This document shows, piece by piece, positions 29,043 through 37,624 of a stretch of 64,000 nt of DNA (its first letter is position 1; each line of letters starts with the position of its first letter). The position numbers and the translations under genes are program-made. The DNA comes from Mesorhizobium sp. BR1-1-16. Lineage in GTDB: Bacteria; Pseudomonadota; Alphaproteobacteria; Rhizobiales; Kaistiaceae. The DNA is taken from NCBI RefSeq assembly GCF_020165495.1, contig NZ_JAIUIE010000013.1, positions 1 to 64,000 on the forward strand. Reading direction: 5' to 3'. The notes beneath the pieces are model-generated. The model saw nothing but the letters and a program-made list of their open reading frames with translations, did not search any database and had not been told where the DNA came from.

Positions 29043-29987
29043 ATGAGCTTCATTTCCCTGCCAGACAATCCGTTGCCGGAAGGTGTCCGCGAGGTGGTCC
29101 TGGCGACGCCGGATGGCGTGCGCCTCCGTGCCGCATGCTGGCGGCCGGCTGGCGCGGTAAAGGGCACGGTGTCGCTGCTGCATGGGCGGGCCGAGACGAT
29201 CGAGAAATATTTCGAGGTCATCGGCGAACTGCTCGAGCGAGGCTTTGCGGTCGCGACGATGGATTGGCGCGGCCAGGGGGGATCCGATCGACCGCTGCGC
29301 GACCCACGCAAGGGCCATGTCGAGGATTTCGCCGATTACGACCGTGACCTCGAGACCTTCCTGCGCGATCTCGTGCTCCCGGATTGCCCCGCGCCGCATT
29401 TCGCGCTCGCCCATTCGACGGGCGGGCTGATTCTTCTCCGCCACGCCCGGCGCTCGGGTCTCACCTTTTCGCGCATCGTGCTGACTTCGCCGCTGCTCGA
29501 ACTCGGCGCGATGAACCCGCCACACTGGTTCGTCCGCTCGGCATCCGCGACGCTCACCTCGCTTGGCCTCGGCGATTTCTATCCGCCTGGCTCCGGCCTC
29601 GTCAGGCTCGAGGAGCGTAGCTTCTATACCAATCCGCTCACCGGTGATGCACGGCGCTTTGCGCGCATGCGGGCGATCGCGGCCGGCCGGCCGGAACTCT
29701 GCATCGGTCCTCCGACCATCGGCTGGCTCAACGCTGCCTGCCACGCCATGCGCGAGGCGGCCGACCCGGCCTTTGCGGCGGTCATCGCGGTGCCGACCCT
29801 CATCGTCACGGCCGGCGCCGACAAGGTGGTGCGGCCGCTGGCGGCGGAGCGGTTCGTGCGCAATATGCGCCTCGGTCGCGAGATCGTCCTCCCCGGCGCC
29901 CGCCACGAGATCCTGATGGAGCGCGATGCGATCCGCGCAGCCTTCTGGGCCGCGTTTGATGCATTCATTCCAGGGACCGACGGCTGA
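29043..29987 (+). CDS. Alpha/beta hydrolase, lysophospholipase (PldB-like)
   Basis: Serine hydrolase of about 314 residues of the monoacylglycerol lipase/lysophospholipase L2 group. It has the oxyanion region SLLHGRAETIEKYFEV, the strand FAVATMDWRGQGGSDRP, the nucleophile in LAHSTGGLI near residue 120, and the late Asp/His in VTAGADKVV and LPGARHEIL. No signal peptide is seen with the ATG at 29043; the frame is open from 28962, but that segment is alanine-rich and unlike the family. It probably acts on membrane lipid breakdown products. It stands alone, with no operon partner. Confidence 0.8.
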   Translation: MSFISLPDNPLPEGVREVVLATPDGVRLRAACWRPAGAVKGTVSLLHGRAETIEKYFEVIGELLERGFAVATMDWRGQGGSDRPLRDPRKGHVEDFADYDRDLETFLRDLVLPDCPAPHFALAHSTGGLILLRHARRSGLTFSRIVLTSPLLELGAMNPPHWFVRSASATLTSLGLGDFYPPGSGLVRLEERSFYTNPLTGDARRFARMRAIAAGRPELCIGPPTIGWLNAACHAMREAADPAFAAVIAVPTLIVTAGADKVVRPLAAERFVRNMRLGREIVLPGARHEILMERDAIRAAFWAAFDAFIPGTDG

Positions 29988-30304
29988 TCTTTCCGTATTG
30001 CTCCTCTTTATGGTATACTCGGCTATCGTTGCGGGCAGCTCCTCCTTGGAAGCGTTCGTCACGTCGATGGTCGCGAATGGCCTTCGGGTCTAGTGCGGGT
30101 TCAAACAGTCCCGTTGGTGTCAATTCAAGCTGAAGATTCAGCGGATTGTCGGTGCCGGGCAGTAATGCGATGCGATTTCGCGGCGATTTGGCCGCTATTG
30201 TTGCAATACAGCATTGCGTTTGCGTCGCGGTAGATTAGTCTGCAAAGGGGGAATGGTGACAGCCAGTCGCGTGGGGCGGCCGGCTGCCAACAATGGAGCG
30301 ATCA
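29988..30304 (+). other. 317-bp gene-free stretch, AT-richer, possible promoter
   Basis: No coding or RNA gene can be supported here. Base composition is lower in GC than around it. TATACT near 30012-30018 could be a -10 box without a clear -35. GGAG at 30295-30298 is the ribosome site of the following small exported protein gene. Confidence 0.35.
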
Positions 30305-30739
30305 ATGATTCGTCTCATGGCGAGTACGATTCTTGCCGTCGGCCTTGTGTCGGCGGCCTCGGCGGCAACGCTCTCTGGCGTCTCGGGGCCCGTCCTCGTC
30401 GACAGCGGCAAGGGCTTTGTCAAGGTTTCGGCCGCTGCCGAAGTTGCACCCGGCGCTCGGGTGATGATTTCGAAGGGCGGCCAGGCCGTTCTGGCTTACG
30501 CTGACGGCTGCTCGAAGGCGCTTGGCCAGAACACCGTCACCACTGTGGTGGCGTCTGGTGCCTGCAACGCACCGGCGCAGGTTGCCGGCCAGGCTCCTGC
30601 GGCCTCGTTCATCGTTCCCGCGGTCGTCATCGGCGGCACGGCAACGGCGATCACCATCGCGGCCTTCGCGACGCAGGACAGCGCAACCGGCGACAACGGC
30701 GGTCCGCCTTCGACGGTGCCGCCGCCGATCAGCCGCTAA
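30305..30739 (+). CDS. Small exported FecR-like protein of unknown function
   Basis: Protein of 144 residues with a signal peptide (MIRLMASTILAVGLVSAASAA). The next 70 residues (SGPVLVDSGKGFVKVSAAAEVAPGARVMIS is the core, then GGQAVLAYADGC) resemble the beta-rich FecR-type domain. A hydrophobic segment (SFIVPAVVIGGTATAITIAAFA) near the C-terminus may anchor it, and it ends in a Pro-rich tail. The ATG at 30305 has GGAG 6 bases upstream. Its stop overlaps the convergent inositol-phosphatase-family gene by 4 bp. Function unknown; similar short proteins are common in Hyphomicrobiales. Confidence 0.65.
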   Translation: MIRLMASTILAVGLVSAASAATLSGVSGPVLVDSGKGFVKVSAAAEVAPGARVMISKGGQAVLAYADGCSKALGQNTVTTVVASGACNAPAQVAGQAPAASFIVPAVVIGGTATAITIAAFATQDSATGDNGGPPSTVPPPISR

Positions 30740-31515
30740 CGGTTGATTACATCAAGGATCTCCGCGTGTAAGCGGGGATCCCCCGCCGCGACCACGCGGC
30801 CCCCGGCCGAGGCTGGCCCGCCTTCCCAGTTGGTGACGCGGCCGCCGGCGCCTTCGATCACCGGTATCAGCGCCACGATGTCGTAGGCGTGCAATCCGGT
30901 TTCGATCACGGCATCCATGAAGCCGGCCGCCACCATGCAATAGGCATAGCAATCATAGCCGTAGCGCACGAGGCGCACTTGGTCCTCGACGCGGAGATAA
31001 GCCTCGCGCTCGGCGTCCTTGAACAGGGCCGGCGTCGTCGTCGACAGGACAGCGCTCGCAATCCCGTCGCAGCCGCGCGTCTTCAAGACGCGCGGGCCGC
31101 CGGGCCCGGTATAGCGGGCCGTCTTGCCGTCACCGGAAAAGCGCTCCCCGGTAAAAGGCTGCGCCATCATGCCCAGCGCCGGCCTTCCGGCCGACATGAG
31201 GCCGATCAACGTTCCCCAGACCGGCAGACCTGAGATGAAGGCGCGGGTGCCGTCGATCGGATCGAGCACCCAGACGTTTTCCGCGTCGAGATTTTCATCT
31301 CCATATTCCTCGCCCATGATGCCATGGGCGGGATAGGTCTCATTGATCAGACGCCGCAATGCGGCTTCCGCGGCCCGGTCTCCGGCCGTCACGGGATCGA
31401 ACCCCGATGCGGCCTTGTTGTCGACCTGACCCGATGCGCGGAAATGCGGCATGATCGCTTCGGTGGCAGTATCGGCGAGACGATCGAGGAAAGGAAGCAG
31501 TGCGGCATCGGTCAT
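30736..31515 (-). CDS. Inositol-monophosphatase family, histidinol-phosphatase-like
   Basis: Mg-dependent phosphatase of 259 residues. Metal-binding motifs are GEEYGDEN near residue 65, WVLDPIDGTRAFISG near residue 80 and the late YDIVALIPVIEGAGG. The wording WVLDPIDGTRAFISGLPVWGTLI is typical of the HisN-type histidinol-phosphate phosphatases found in alphaproteobacteria and actinobacteria, so the last-but-one step of histidine synthesis is the likely role; inositol or nucleotide phosphate hydrolysis is the alternative. The ATG at 31515 has GGAG 9 bases upstream; the longer frame to 31662 is not homologous. Confidence 0.8.
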   Translation of the reverse strand: MTDAALLPFLDRLADTATEAIMPHFRASGQVDNKAASGFDPVTAGDRAAEAALRRLINETYPAHGIMGEEYGDENLDAENVWVLDPIDGTRAFISGLPVWGTLIGLMSAGRPALGMMAQPFTGERFSGDGKTARYTGPGGPRVLKTRGCDGIASAVLSTTTPALFKDAEREAYLRVEDQVRLVRYGYDCYAYCMVAAGFMDAVIETGLHAYDIVALIPVIEGAGGRVTNWEGGPASAGGRVVAAGDPRLHAEILDVINR

Positions 31516-31680
31516 CAAGGGGTTCTCCAGCGGCCGTCCCGACGATCTCCGCCTTGCAGGCAACACGCGGGACGGATCATCAAAGCATTGATTGGCTTCA
31601 TCTTTATGACCGGATGGGCTGCCGGTTCCATGGGGTAGAGCGTGTTTCGACCGTCCCTGCAAGAAAGTTGAAAATGCCTC

Positions 31681-31709
31681 TTGATCTTTTTGCAGTGCAC
31701 GGGCAAATT
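31681..31709 (+). promoter_or_regulatory. Putative promoter of AbcR-like sRNA
   Basis: TTGATC (31681-31686) and CAAATT (31704-31709) are separated by 17 bases and place the start near 31716-31718, exactly at the foot of the first hairpin of the small RNA. The -10 match is weak. Confidence 0.4.
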
Positions 31710-31716
31710 ATTGCAA

Positions 31717-31810
31717 TGCGGTAGTTCGATTGGCGTCGAACTTCCGCTGCCCTCCTTGGGCGTTTCCTCCCTAGACTTGGGCCGCATCGCCTCGCGAGCG
31801 GCCCTTTTTC
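31717..31810 (+). ncRNA. abcR: AbcR-like (alpha-r15) trans-acting small RNA
   Basis: About 94 bases with three stem-loops and no reading frame of note. Hairpin 1 (31718-31747) pairs GCGG and AGTTCGA with TCGAACT and CCGC. Hairpin 2 (31749-31761) is GCCC/GGGC with loop TCCTT. An exposed linker GTTTCCTCCCTAGACTT (31762-31778) contains the anti-Shine-Dalgarno CCUCCC. Hairpin 3 is an intrinsic terminator. The string CTGCCCTCCTTGGGCG then TTTCCTCCC is, from memory, the core of the AbcR/alpha-r15 family, which with Hfq represses many ABC-transporter mRNAs. No plus-strand protein gene precedes the terminator, so an independent RNA is the simplest reading. It occupies the 350-bp gap 31516-31865. Confidence 0.7.
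31779..31809 (+). terminator. Intrinsic terminator of the AbcR-like sRNA
   Basis: GGGCCGC (31779-31785) pairs with GCGGCCC (31798-31804) and is followed by five T residues. Orientation is plus-strand only, with no plus-strand coding gene upstream for about 1 kb. Confidence 0.8.
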
Positions 31811-31865
31811 TTGCCGTTTTTCCTGCTCGAGTTTGGCGCCCGGAATGGAGCGCCGCAGCGTCGCG

Positions 31866-32852
31866 TTATTCCGCTGCAAGTCCGACCGGCCAAAGTCCTC
31901 CGTCCGGCAGTTCCGACAATTGCCGCACGAAGGCGACGATGTCGGCGGCAACGCGGATGAACTCACCCGTCGGCTGGAAATTGCGCTCGTTCATGTAGAG
32001 CCCGCGATTGATCTCGACCTGCAAGGCATGCAGCCCTTCGGCGGGACGGCCATAATGCTCGGTGATATAGCCGCCGGCATAGGGCTTGTTCCGCGCGACC
32101 GTATAGCCGAGCCCCGTCAGGATGCTCGCCGCCGTTTCGGCGATCTCCGGCGCGCAGCTGGCGCCATAACGGTCGCCGAGCACGAAATCGGCCCGGATGC
32201 GGCCGGGCGCCGTCCGCACCGAGGACGGCATCGAATGGCAGTCGACGAGAACGGCGAAGCCGAAGCGCTGCCGCGTCGTCTGGAGCAGGGCATCGAGCGC
32301 CGCATGATAGGGCTTGTAGACCCCCTCGATTCTGTCGAGCGCCTCGGCCACCTGCAGGGGCTGCGCATAGATCTCGACATTCTCCGAGACGACGCGGGCG
32401 ATCGTGCCGAGCCCGCCGGCGACGCGCATGGAGCGGATATTGGCATAGGGCGGCAGTTCGCCGTCGAACATGCCCGGATCGAGCTCGTAGGGCTCGCGGT
32501 TGACGTCCAGCCAGGCGCGCGGGAAATGCGCCCGCATCAGCGGCGCTCCGAGCGGCACCACCGACAGGAAGAGTTCATCGACATAGGTATCCTCCGACCG
32601 GCGGATGGCCCGTTCGTCAAGACGCGAGGCGGCGAGGAAATCGGCCGGATAGGCGCGGCCGCTATGCGGGGAATTGAACACAAACGGAAGCCGCTGGTCG
32701 GCGGGTGCGACGACCTCGAACGGGGGCTGGGCGGCATCGGAAGGGATCGGACTGCTCCGGACAAGGGGCTGTGGGTCGGGCTGCCGGCCATGTTGCCAAT
32801 ATGGTACGGTGAAGTCCACAACCGAACCCGCCCAGCGGCTTCGTGCCGCCAT
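31866..32852 (-). CDS. N-formylglutamate amidohydrolase family protein
   Basis: Zinc hydrolase family protein (HutG/N-formylglutamate deformylase fold), up to 328 residues. Key stretches are FVFNSPHSGRAYP with the metal His near residue 65, DTYVDELF, HFPRAWLDVNREPYELDP, and VDCHSMPSSV near residue 205. It may finish histidine degradation or cleave other N-acyl amino acids; no hut genes are near, so the role is open. The true start lies among the first 40 codons: GTG at 32819 is a candidate, since the family begins just before PPFEVVAPA. It is divergent from cpdR, a neighbour pairing I recall as common in Hyphomicrobiales. Confidence 0.8.
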   Translation of the reverse strand: MAARSRWAGSVVDFTVPYWQHGRQPDPQPLVRSSPIPSDAAQPPFEVVAPADQRLPFVFNSPHSGRAYPADFLAASRLDERAIRRSEDTYVDELFLSVVPLGAPLMRAHFPRAWLDVNREPYELDPGMFDGELPPYANIRSMRVAGGLGTIARVVSENVEIYAQPLQVAEALDRIEGVYKPYHAALDALLQTTRQRFGFAVLVDCHSMPSSVRTAPGRIRADFVLGDRYGASCAPEIAETAASILTGLGYTVARNKPYAGGYITEHYGRPAEGLHALQVEINRGLYMNERNFQPTGEFIRVAADIVAFVRQLSELPDGGLWPVGLAAE

Positions 32853-32949
32853 TCATTCGATCTTTACCGCATCGGAGCCAAAGATTCGCACGTGGCGCCA
32901 ACTGCCCGACCGCCGACCGACCGGATCGCCCGCCTGCCATGGATTTCCG

Positions 32950-33309
32950 ATGAACCGCATCCTTCTCGCCGAAGACGACAATGACATGCGCCGCTTCCTG
33001 GCCAAGGCGCTGCAAAACGCGGGCTACGACGTGGTGTCGTTCGACAATGGCCGCAGCGCCTATGAGCGGATCCGCGAGGAACCCTTCACGCTGCTGCTGA
33101 CCGATATCGTGATGCCGGAAATGGACGGCATCGAGCTGGCGCGCCGCGCCACCGAACTCGATCCCGACCTGAAGGTCATGTTCATCACGGGCTTTGCCGC
33201 CGTTGCGCTCAATCCCGATTCGAACGCGCCGCGCGACGCCAAGGTGCTGTCGAAGCCGTTCCACCTGCGCGAACTCGTGACCGAAGTCGAGCGCCTGCTC
33301 GCCGCCTGA
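32950..33309 (+). CDS. cpdR: Single-domain response regulator CpdR
   Basis: Receiver protein of 119 residues almost identical in wording to Caulobacter CpdR: MNRILLAEDDNDMRRFLAKAL, then the phospho-acceptor Asp52 in LLLTDIVMPEMDGIELARRA, and FITGFAAVALN with LSKPFHLRELV carrying the conserved Lys. Unphosphorylated CpdR primes ClpXP to degrade cell-cycle proteins at the pole; the CckA-ChpT relay phosphorylates it. There is no output domain. The ATG at 32950 gives the family length. It sits between the N-formylglutamate amidohydrolase gene and tRNA-Val. Confidence 0.95.
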   Translation: MNRILLAEDDNDMRRFLAKALQNAGYDVVSFDNGRSAYERIREEPFTLLLTDIVMPEMDGIELARRATELDPDLKVMFITGFAAVALNPDSNAPRDAKVLSKPFHLRELVTEVERLLAA

Positions 33310-33354
33310 CGCCGAGCTTGTCAACAGGCCCCCAAAAGGCACGCACAGACGGGC

Positions 33355-33383
33355 TTGAACGCGGCGAACCGATCCTCTATACC
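33355..33383 (+). promoter_or_regulatory. Sigma-70-type promoter of tRNA-Val
   Basis: TTGAAC (33355-33360) and TATACC (33378-33383) are separated by 17 bases, with the predicted start near 33390, about 32 bases before the tRNA. Confidence 0.7.
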
Positions 33384-33421
33384 CTCGCCACGCAGCCGGT
33401 CCCGCCGGCACGGAACAGGAT

Positions 33422-33496
<75 letters not shown>

Positions 33497-33674
33497 TCCT
33501 TCCAAAGCACAACTACATGACAGCGTCGTGGCCGCCGCAGCTTCTGGCTGCAGAGCGCCTGATGCCGAGTGGCGTTTGCCGGCTGAAGGATGTCGCGGGA
33601 GAGTGGGCCTCCAAATGATCGAGCCGGATGCGGATCCCGGGTCTCGCGCGTCGGAAGTCTGAGGCTTCTGACGG

Positions 33675-34073
33675 CTAGGTGGCGGCGCGACGTTGCTGAT
33701 AGGCCGAGCGGGCGGCGTCCATGCGGGTCGAATTCGCGACAACCCACTCGGCCAGCGCCTGCACGGGCATCAGGAACTCCCGCCCCAGTTCGGTCAGCGC
33801 ATACTCGACCTGCGGCGGATTGACCGGCGTAACAGTGCGGGAAACGAAGCCGTTTTCTTCCAGCTCGCGCAGCGTCGATGCCAGCACCTTCTGGCTGATC
33901 TCGCCGACCTCACGCCTTAAGGCGTTGAAGCGGCAGGGCCCTTGCCCGAGCACGCGAACCACCAGAAGCGTCCACTTGTCGCTGATCCGCGCCAGCATCC
34001 TGCTGATGTGTTCGCAGTGGGCGGTATCCTGATGGTCATCTGGTTTCGAAAAGGTGCCTGCTTGTCCGATCAT
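33675..34073 (-). CDS. HxlR-family transcriptional regulator
   Basis: Winged helix-turn-helix regulator of 132 residues. Signature stretches are ISRMLARISDKWTLLVVRVL, GPCRFNALRREVGEISQKVLASTLRELEENGF is the recognition region, and YALTELGREFL. HxlR proteins (HxlR, YodB, HypR) often sense electrophiles or aldehydes through an N-terminal cysteine; Cys20 here (TAHCEHISR) is a candidate sensor. It is divergent across 53 bp from an FMN reductase, a layout matching YodB control of azoreductase. Confidence 0.9.
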   Translation of the reverse strand: MIGQAGTFSKPDDHQDTAHCEHISRMLARISDKWTLLVVRVLGQGPCRFNALRREVGEISQKVLASTLRELEENGFVSRTVTPVNPPQVEYALTELGREFLMPVQALAEWVVANSTRMDAARSAYQQRRAAT

Positions 34074-34084
34074 AATAACCCTTT

Positions 34085-34097
34085 GTAATCTGGTTAC
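34085..34097. promoter_or_regulatory. Palindrome, likely HxlR operator
   Basis: GTAA and TTAC flank TCTGG in GTAATCTGGTTAC, in the short gap between the divergent HxlR and FMN reductase genes. HxlR-type operators are short GTA..TAC palindromes; placement would let one site control both genes. Confidence 0.5.
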
Positions 34098-34126
34098 TGC
34101 GTGACACCAGCTTATAAGAGGATAGC

Positions 34127-34720
34127 ATGAATTCCAGGCCCCGGATTGCCGTGATCGTCGGCTCTACCCGCCCCACGAGGTTTGCCGACATACCGGCTCG
34201 ATGGATCCTGAAGCAAGCCGAGGCGCGCGGCGACATGGATGTGGAACTGGTCGATCTGCGCGATCACCCGCTGCCCTTCTTTGACGAGATCGCCTCCAAT
34301 CTCTGGATGCCCAGCCAGAATCCCGAGGCGATCCGTTGGCAGGAAACGATCGCTCGTTTCGATGGCTTCATCTTCGTGACCGCAGAATACAATCACTCGA
34401 TCACGGGCGTCCTGAAGAATGCGCTCGACCAGGCCTACAAGGAGTGGGTGCGCAAGCCGTTCACGGCGATCGGCTATGGTGGCACCGGCGCAGTGCGCGC
34501 GATCGAGCATCTCCGCATGATCGCCATCGAACTGCAGATGGTCTCGACCCATGCCGCAGTCCATATCGGCGGCGGCGACTTCATGGCGGTGCATCCCGCC
34601 TTCGGCAACAAGCCGATCGAAGAGATCGAGGCCAATCTGCTTCCCTCGACCAAGACTGCGCTCGACGAGCTGGTTTGGTGGGCCAAGGCCACCATGGCGG
34701 CGAAGGCAGCGGGCGGCTGA
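34127..34720 (+). CDS. NADPH-dependent FMN reductase/azoreductase
   Basis: Flavodoxin-fold reductase of 197 residues: IAVIVGSTRPTRFADIPARW binds the FMN phosphate, FVTAEYNHSITGVLKNALDQA is the family hallmark, and YGGTGAVRAIEHLR follows. It probably reduces quinones, azo compounds or flavin for detoxification. AGGA sits just before the ATG. The divergent HxlR gene very likely represses it and lifts repression under electrophile stress (inference from layout). Confidence 0.9.
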   Translation: MNSRPRIAVIVGSTRPTRFADIPARWILKQAEARGDMDVELVDLRDHPLPFFDEIASNLWMPSQNPEAIRWQETIARFDGFIFVTAEYNHSITGVLKNALDQAYKEWVRKPFTAIGYGGTGAVRAIEHLRMIAIELQMVSTHAAVHIGGGDFMAVHPAFGNKPIEEIEANLLPSTKTALDELVWWAKATMAAKAAGG

Positions 34721-34838
34721 CGCCGCGAACAATCCGTCCTTAGCAACGAAAAAGCTCGCTGACGGGGCGCCGCCAGCGAGCATTCATGTCATGGAATTCC
34801 GGCGGAACAGGCTTCCCCGCGGCGCTCCGGCGACGGGT

Positions 34839-35699
34839 TCAGCCGACATGTCTGGCGAGGAAATCGCGCATCGCGGCGCCGATCTCGACCGCATGGGTTT
34901 CGAGCGCGAAGTGCCCGCTGTCGACGAAGCGGATCTCCGCCTTCGGAACGTCGCGCTTGAAGGCCTCGGCGCCCGGCGGAATGAAGAACGGATCGTTCTT
35001 GCCCCATATTGCCAGAACCGGCGGCTGATGTTCGCGGAGATAGGCCTGGATGGTGTCGTAAAGTGCGACATTGGTCTGGTAATCGAGCAGCAGGTCGAGC
35101 TGGATTTCGTCATTGCCGGGACGCGCCAGATAGAAATCGTCGAGATTGCGCCCGTCCGGCGAGACCTGGTTCGGATCGTCGACGCCGTGCGTATATTGGA
35201 ACAGCGTCGTCTCAGGTGTCAGGAGGCCGCGCAGCGCGTCGCGGTTCGCTTGGCTGGGGTCCTTCCAATAGGCCATCACAGGCGCGAAGGCGTCCGACAC
35301 TCCTTCGAGATAGGTGTTGCCGTTCTGGCTCACGATCGCGGTGATCCGCTCAGGATGCTTGACCGCCAGGCGGAGGCCGACAGGCGCGCCATAGTCGAAG
35401 ATGTAGATGGCGAACCTGTCGAGACCCAGCACCTCGGTAAAGCGGTCGATGACGTTGGTGATATTCTCGAAGTTATAGCCGAACTGGTCGCGGGCCGGTT
35501 GCTCGGTCATGCCGAAGCCGGGCAGGTCCGGGGCGATGACATGATAGCGCTCGGCGAGTTCCGGGATCAGGTCGCGGAACATGTGGCTCGCGGTCGGGAA
35601 GCCGTGCAGCAGCAGAACGGTCGGGCGGCTCGCATCGCCAGCCTCGCGGTAGAACAGCTTGAGGCCATCGACATCGACGGTGGAAAAACGAAGGGACAT
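34839..35699 (-). CDS. Alpha/beta hydrolase with Asp nucleophile (epoxide hydrolase/haloalkane dehalogenase type)
   Basis: Hydrolase of 286 residues. The oxyanion region is LLLHGFPTASHMFRDLIPEL; the nucleophile elbow IYIFDYGAPVGLRLA carries Asp instead of Ser, as in epoxide hydrolases and haloalkane dehalogenases; the late His is in DSGHFALETH. The pattern LHGFPTASHMFRDLIP and NQNGNTYLEGVSDAFAP-like core are typical of a widespread subgroup with no fixed substrate. I chose the ATG at 35699, since the 54 upstream codons are basic and unlike the family. It is divergent from a LysR gene that probably controls it. Confidence 0.85.
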   Translation of the reverse strand: MSLRFSTVDVDGLKLFYREAGDASRPTVLLLHGFPTASHMFRDLIPELAERYHVIAPDLPGFGMTEQPARDQFGYNFENITNVIDRFTEVLGLDRFAIYIFDYGAPVGLRLAVKHPERITAIVSQNGNTYLEGVSDAFAPVMAYWKDPSQANRDALRGLLTPETTLFQYTHGVDDPNQVSPDGRNLDDFYLARPGNDEIQLDLLLDYQTNVALYDTIQAYLREHQPPVLAIWGKNDPFFIPPGAEAFKRDVPKAEIRFVDSGHFALETHAVEIGAAMRDFLARHVG

Positions 35700-35917
35700 G
35701 GTCGGCTTCCTTGGTTCAGGGCATGAGAAGAGGAAAGATTTGCCGATGCGATGTCGCGTCGGCGTCTGGTGGCTCGGCTGGTCCGAAATCAGGCGGTCCT
35801 CATTCGGTCGTTCGCTCAGCGGGCGATCCCCCCGCGTCGGACTTTGAATACAGCCTTCCAATTTTTGCCATCAGACGCTAAATTCGAGACCCTTCCTTCC
35901 GTAGAACGAGAGGGTCG

Positions 35918-36868
35918 ATGGACAGGTTCGAAGCCATGCGCACGCTGGTCGCTGCGGTGGATGGCGGAAGCCTCTCCGCGGCTTCAAGATCGCTGAACGT
36001 TCCGCTGCCCACGGTCAGCCGCCGCGTTTCCGATCTTGAAAACCTGCTCGGTTCGCAACTGGTGGTTCGAACCAGCCGCAAGCTCCTGCTGACCGAGGCC
36101 GGCGCGGCCTATGTCGCCTCGGCACGGCGGGTGCTCGAGGAACTGGCGGAAGCGGAGCGGGCGGCTTCGGGCGAGTATCGGGCGCCTCGCGGCGAGTTGC
36201 TCGTGACAGCGCCGATCGCCTTCGGTGCGCTCAACGTCGCTCCGATCGTTCACGCCTTTCTCGCCGCCTATCCCGACGTGACGGTCAGGCTGGTCCTGTC
36301 GGATAGCGTCATCGACCTCGTTGAAAGCCATGTCGATGTCGCGATCAGGATCGGCCGCCTGCCCGACAGCGCCCTGGTGGCGCGCTGGGTGGGCGAGATC
36401 GGCTGGGTGGTCTGCGCGAGCCCGGACTATCTTGAACGACGCGGCGCGCCGAAAACGCCAGCGGCGCTGGCCGATCACGACTGCATCGCGTTCGAAGGGC
36501 TGTATCGATACCGGGAATGGCCCTTCATCAAGGGGTCCGTGACACAACAGGTGACGATCACTCCACGCTTCTCGATCAACACCGCCGAAGGCGTGGTCGG
36601 CGGCGCGGTCGCGGGTGTCGGGATCGCGCGGGTGCTGTCCTATCAGGCGGCGGCCAGCATCAGGGCAGGCGCCTTGATGCCGCTTCTGGCGGATCACGCG
36701 CCGCCGCCGATGCCGGTGCATCTGGTCCATGCCGCGCACCAGCAGCAGCCGCTGAAACTGCGGGCCTTTCTCGATTTCGTCGCGCCGCGGCTGCAGCAAC
36801 GCCTGCAAGCCATCGCGCATGACGTTGCCAGCGCCGGGCACGTCTCCCCGCCCGCGAGGCCCGCCTAG
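35918..36868 (+). CDS. LysR-family transcriptional regulator (DsdC/AaeR-like group)
   Basis: Regulator of 316 residues with an N-terminal winged helix (MDRFEAMRTLVAAVDGGSLSAASRSLNVPLPTVSRR is split across helices) and the C-terminal effector domain (GELLVTAPIAFGALNVAPIVHAFLAAYP). This is the group often found divergent from oxidoreductases or hydrolases, and here it faces the alpha/beta hydrolase across 218 bp. GAGAGGG lies 3 bases before the ATG. Its 3' end overlaps the convergent GntR gene by 4 bp. Confidence 0.9.
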   Translation: MDRFEAMRTLVAAVDGGSLSAASRSLNVPLPTVSRRVSDLENLLGSQLVVRTSRKLLLTEAGAAYVASARRVLEELAEAERAASGEYRAPRGELLVTAPIAFGALNVAPIVHAFLAAYPDVTVRLVLSDSVIDLVESHVDVAIRIGRLPDSALVARWVGEIGWVVCASPDYLERRGAPKTPAALADHDCIAFEGLYRYREWPFIKGSVTQQVTITPRFSINTAEGVVGGAVAGVGIARVLSYQAAASIRAGALMPLLADHAPPPMPVHLVHAAHQQQPLKLRAFLDFVAPRLQQRLQAIAHDVASAGHVSPPARPA

Positions 36869-37608
36869 ATATCGATCCTCAGGCGATAGCGGTCGCCGCG
36901 ATACGTCATCTGGGCATATTCGACCGGCATGCGATCGGTGCTCTCTGACAGCCTGGAAACGACAAGCGCCGCGGTGCCCTCGTCGACGCCGAGGCTCTTG
37001 GCCGTCTGGAGGTCGAGCGCGCGTGCCTCGATCACTTCGTGCCCGGACAGGATGCGGACGCCGCAGACAGATTCGAGCCACTGATACAGCGATCCGGCAT
37101 CGAGCTCGCGGACCGTGGGCGGCTTGTGTCCGGCAAGGACGCGCGGCGCGATCCACGAAATGGATACCGCGATGGGCTTGGCATCGGCCAGCAGCAGGCG
37201 GTGGATGCGAAAGCCCTGCTTGGCCATCGGCGCGCGCAGGATGTGGCGCACCTCGAGCGGGATCGCGGCAAGGCCGGCGCTCAGTGTCTGGTAGGTGGGC
37301 GCATGTCCGCGGCGGCGCATGTCCTCCGAGAAACTGGCCATCACATTGGCGGGCAACTCGACCACCGGCTCGACGACGACCGACCCGACACCAGAGCGGC
37401 GAACGATCAGGCCTTCCCGCTCCAGCGTGTCGAGCGAGCCCCGCGCCGTCGTGCGGCTGACGCCGAAGACACGGTTCAGCTCCGCCTCGGACGGCAGCAG
37501 ATCACCCGGCTTGAAATGGCCGGCGATGATGGCGCTGCGCAGCCGCTCGGCGATCTGATGCCACAGCGGCGCGCCCCCCGAAGTCAGAGACGAATCATTC
37601 CAAGCCAT
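36865..37608 (-). CDS. GntR-family regulator with UTRA effector domain
   Basis: Regulator of about 247 residues of the HutC/FarR subfamily. The DNA-binding domain lies at about 15-80 (WHQIAERLRSAIIAGHFKPGDLLPSEAEL is the entry helix; FGVSRTTARGSLDTLEREGL is the recognition helix), and the UTRA ligand domain from about 95 to 245 ends AQMTYRGDRYRLRIDI. UTRA domains bind sugars, amino-sugar phosphates, urocanate and similar ligands. The ATG at 37608 follows AGGG by 5 bases. It faces the PfkB-BtpA-CUT2 operon across 210 bp and is the likely local repressor of that operon. Confidence 0.9.
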   Translation of the reverse strand: MAWNDSSLTSGGAPLWHQIAERLRSAIIAGHFKPGDLLPSEAELNRVFGVSRTTARGSLDTLEREGLIVRRSGVGSVVVEPVVELPANVMASFSEDMRRRGHAPTYQTLSAGLAAIPLEVRHILRAPMAKQGFRIHRLLLADAKPIAVSISWIAPRVLAGHKPPTVRELDAGSLYQWLESVCGVRILSGHEVIEARALDLQTAKSLGVDEGTAALVVSRLSESTDRMPVEYAQMTYRGDRYRLRIDI

Positions 37609-37624
37609 GCCCACCCTGTATCAA

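Noticed and set aside
31681..31998. Plus-strand open frame across the small RNA
   Set aside because: It has no ribosome site, runs through an intrinsic terminator, and overlaps the N-formylglutamate amidohydrolase gene in antisense.
33497..33674. Genomic-island attachment site after tRNA-Val
   Set aside because: No repeat of the tRNA 3' end and no integrase gene were seen; the following genes are ordinary regulator pairs.
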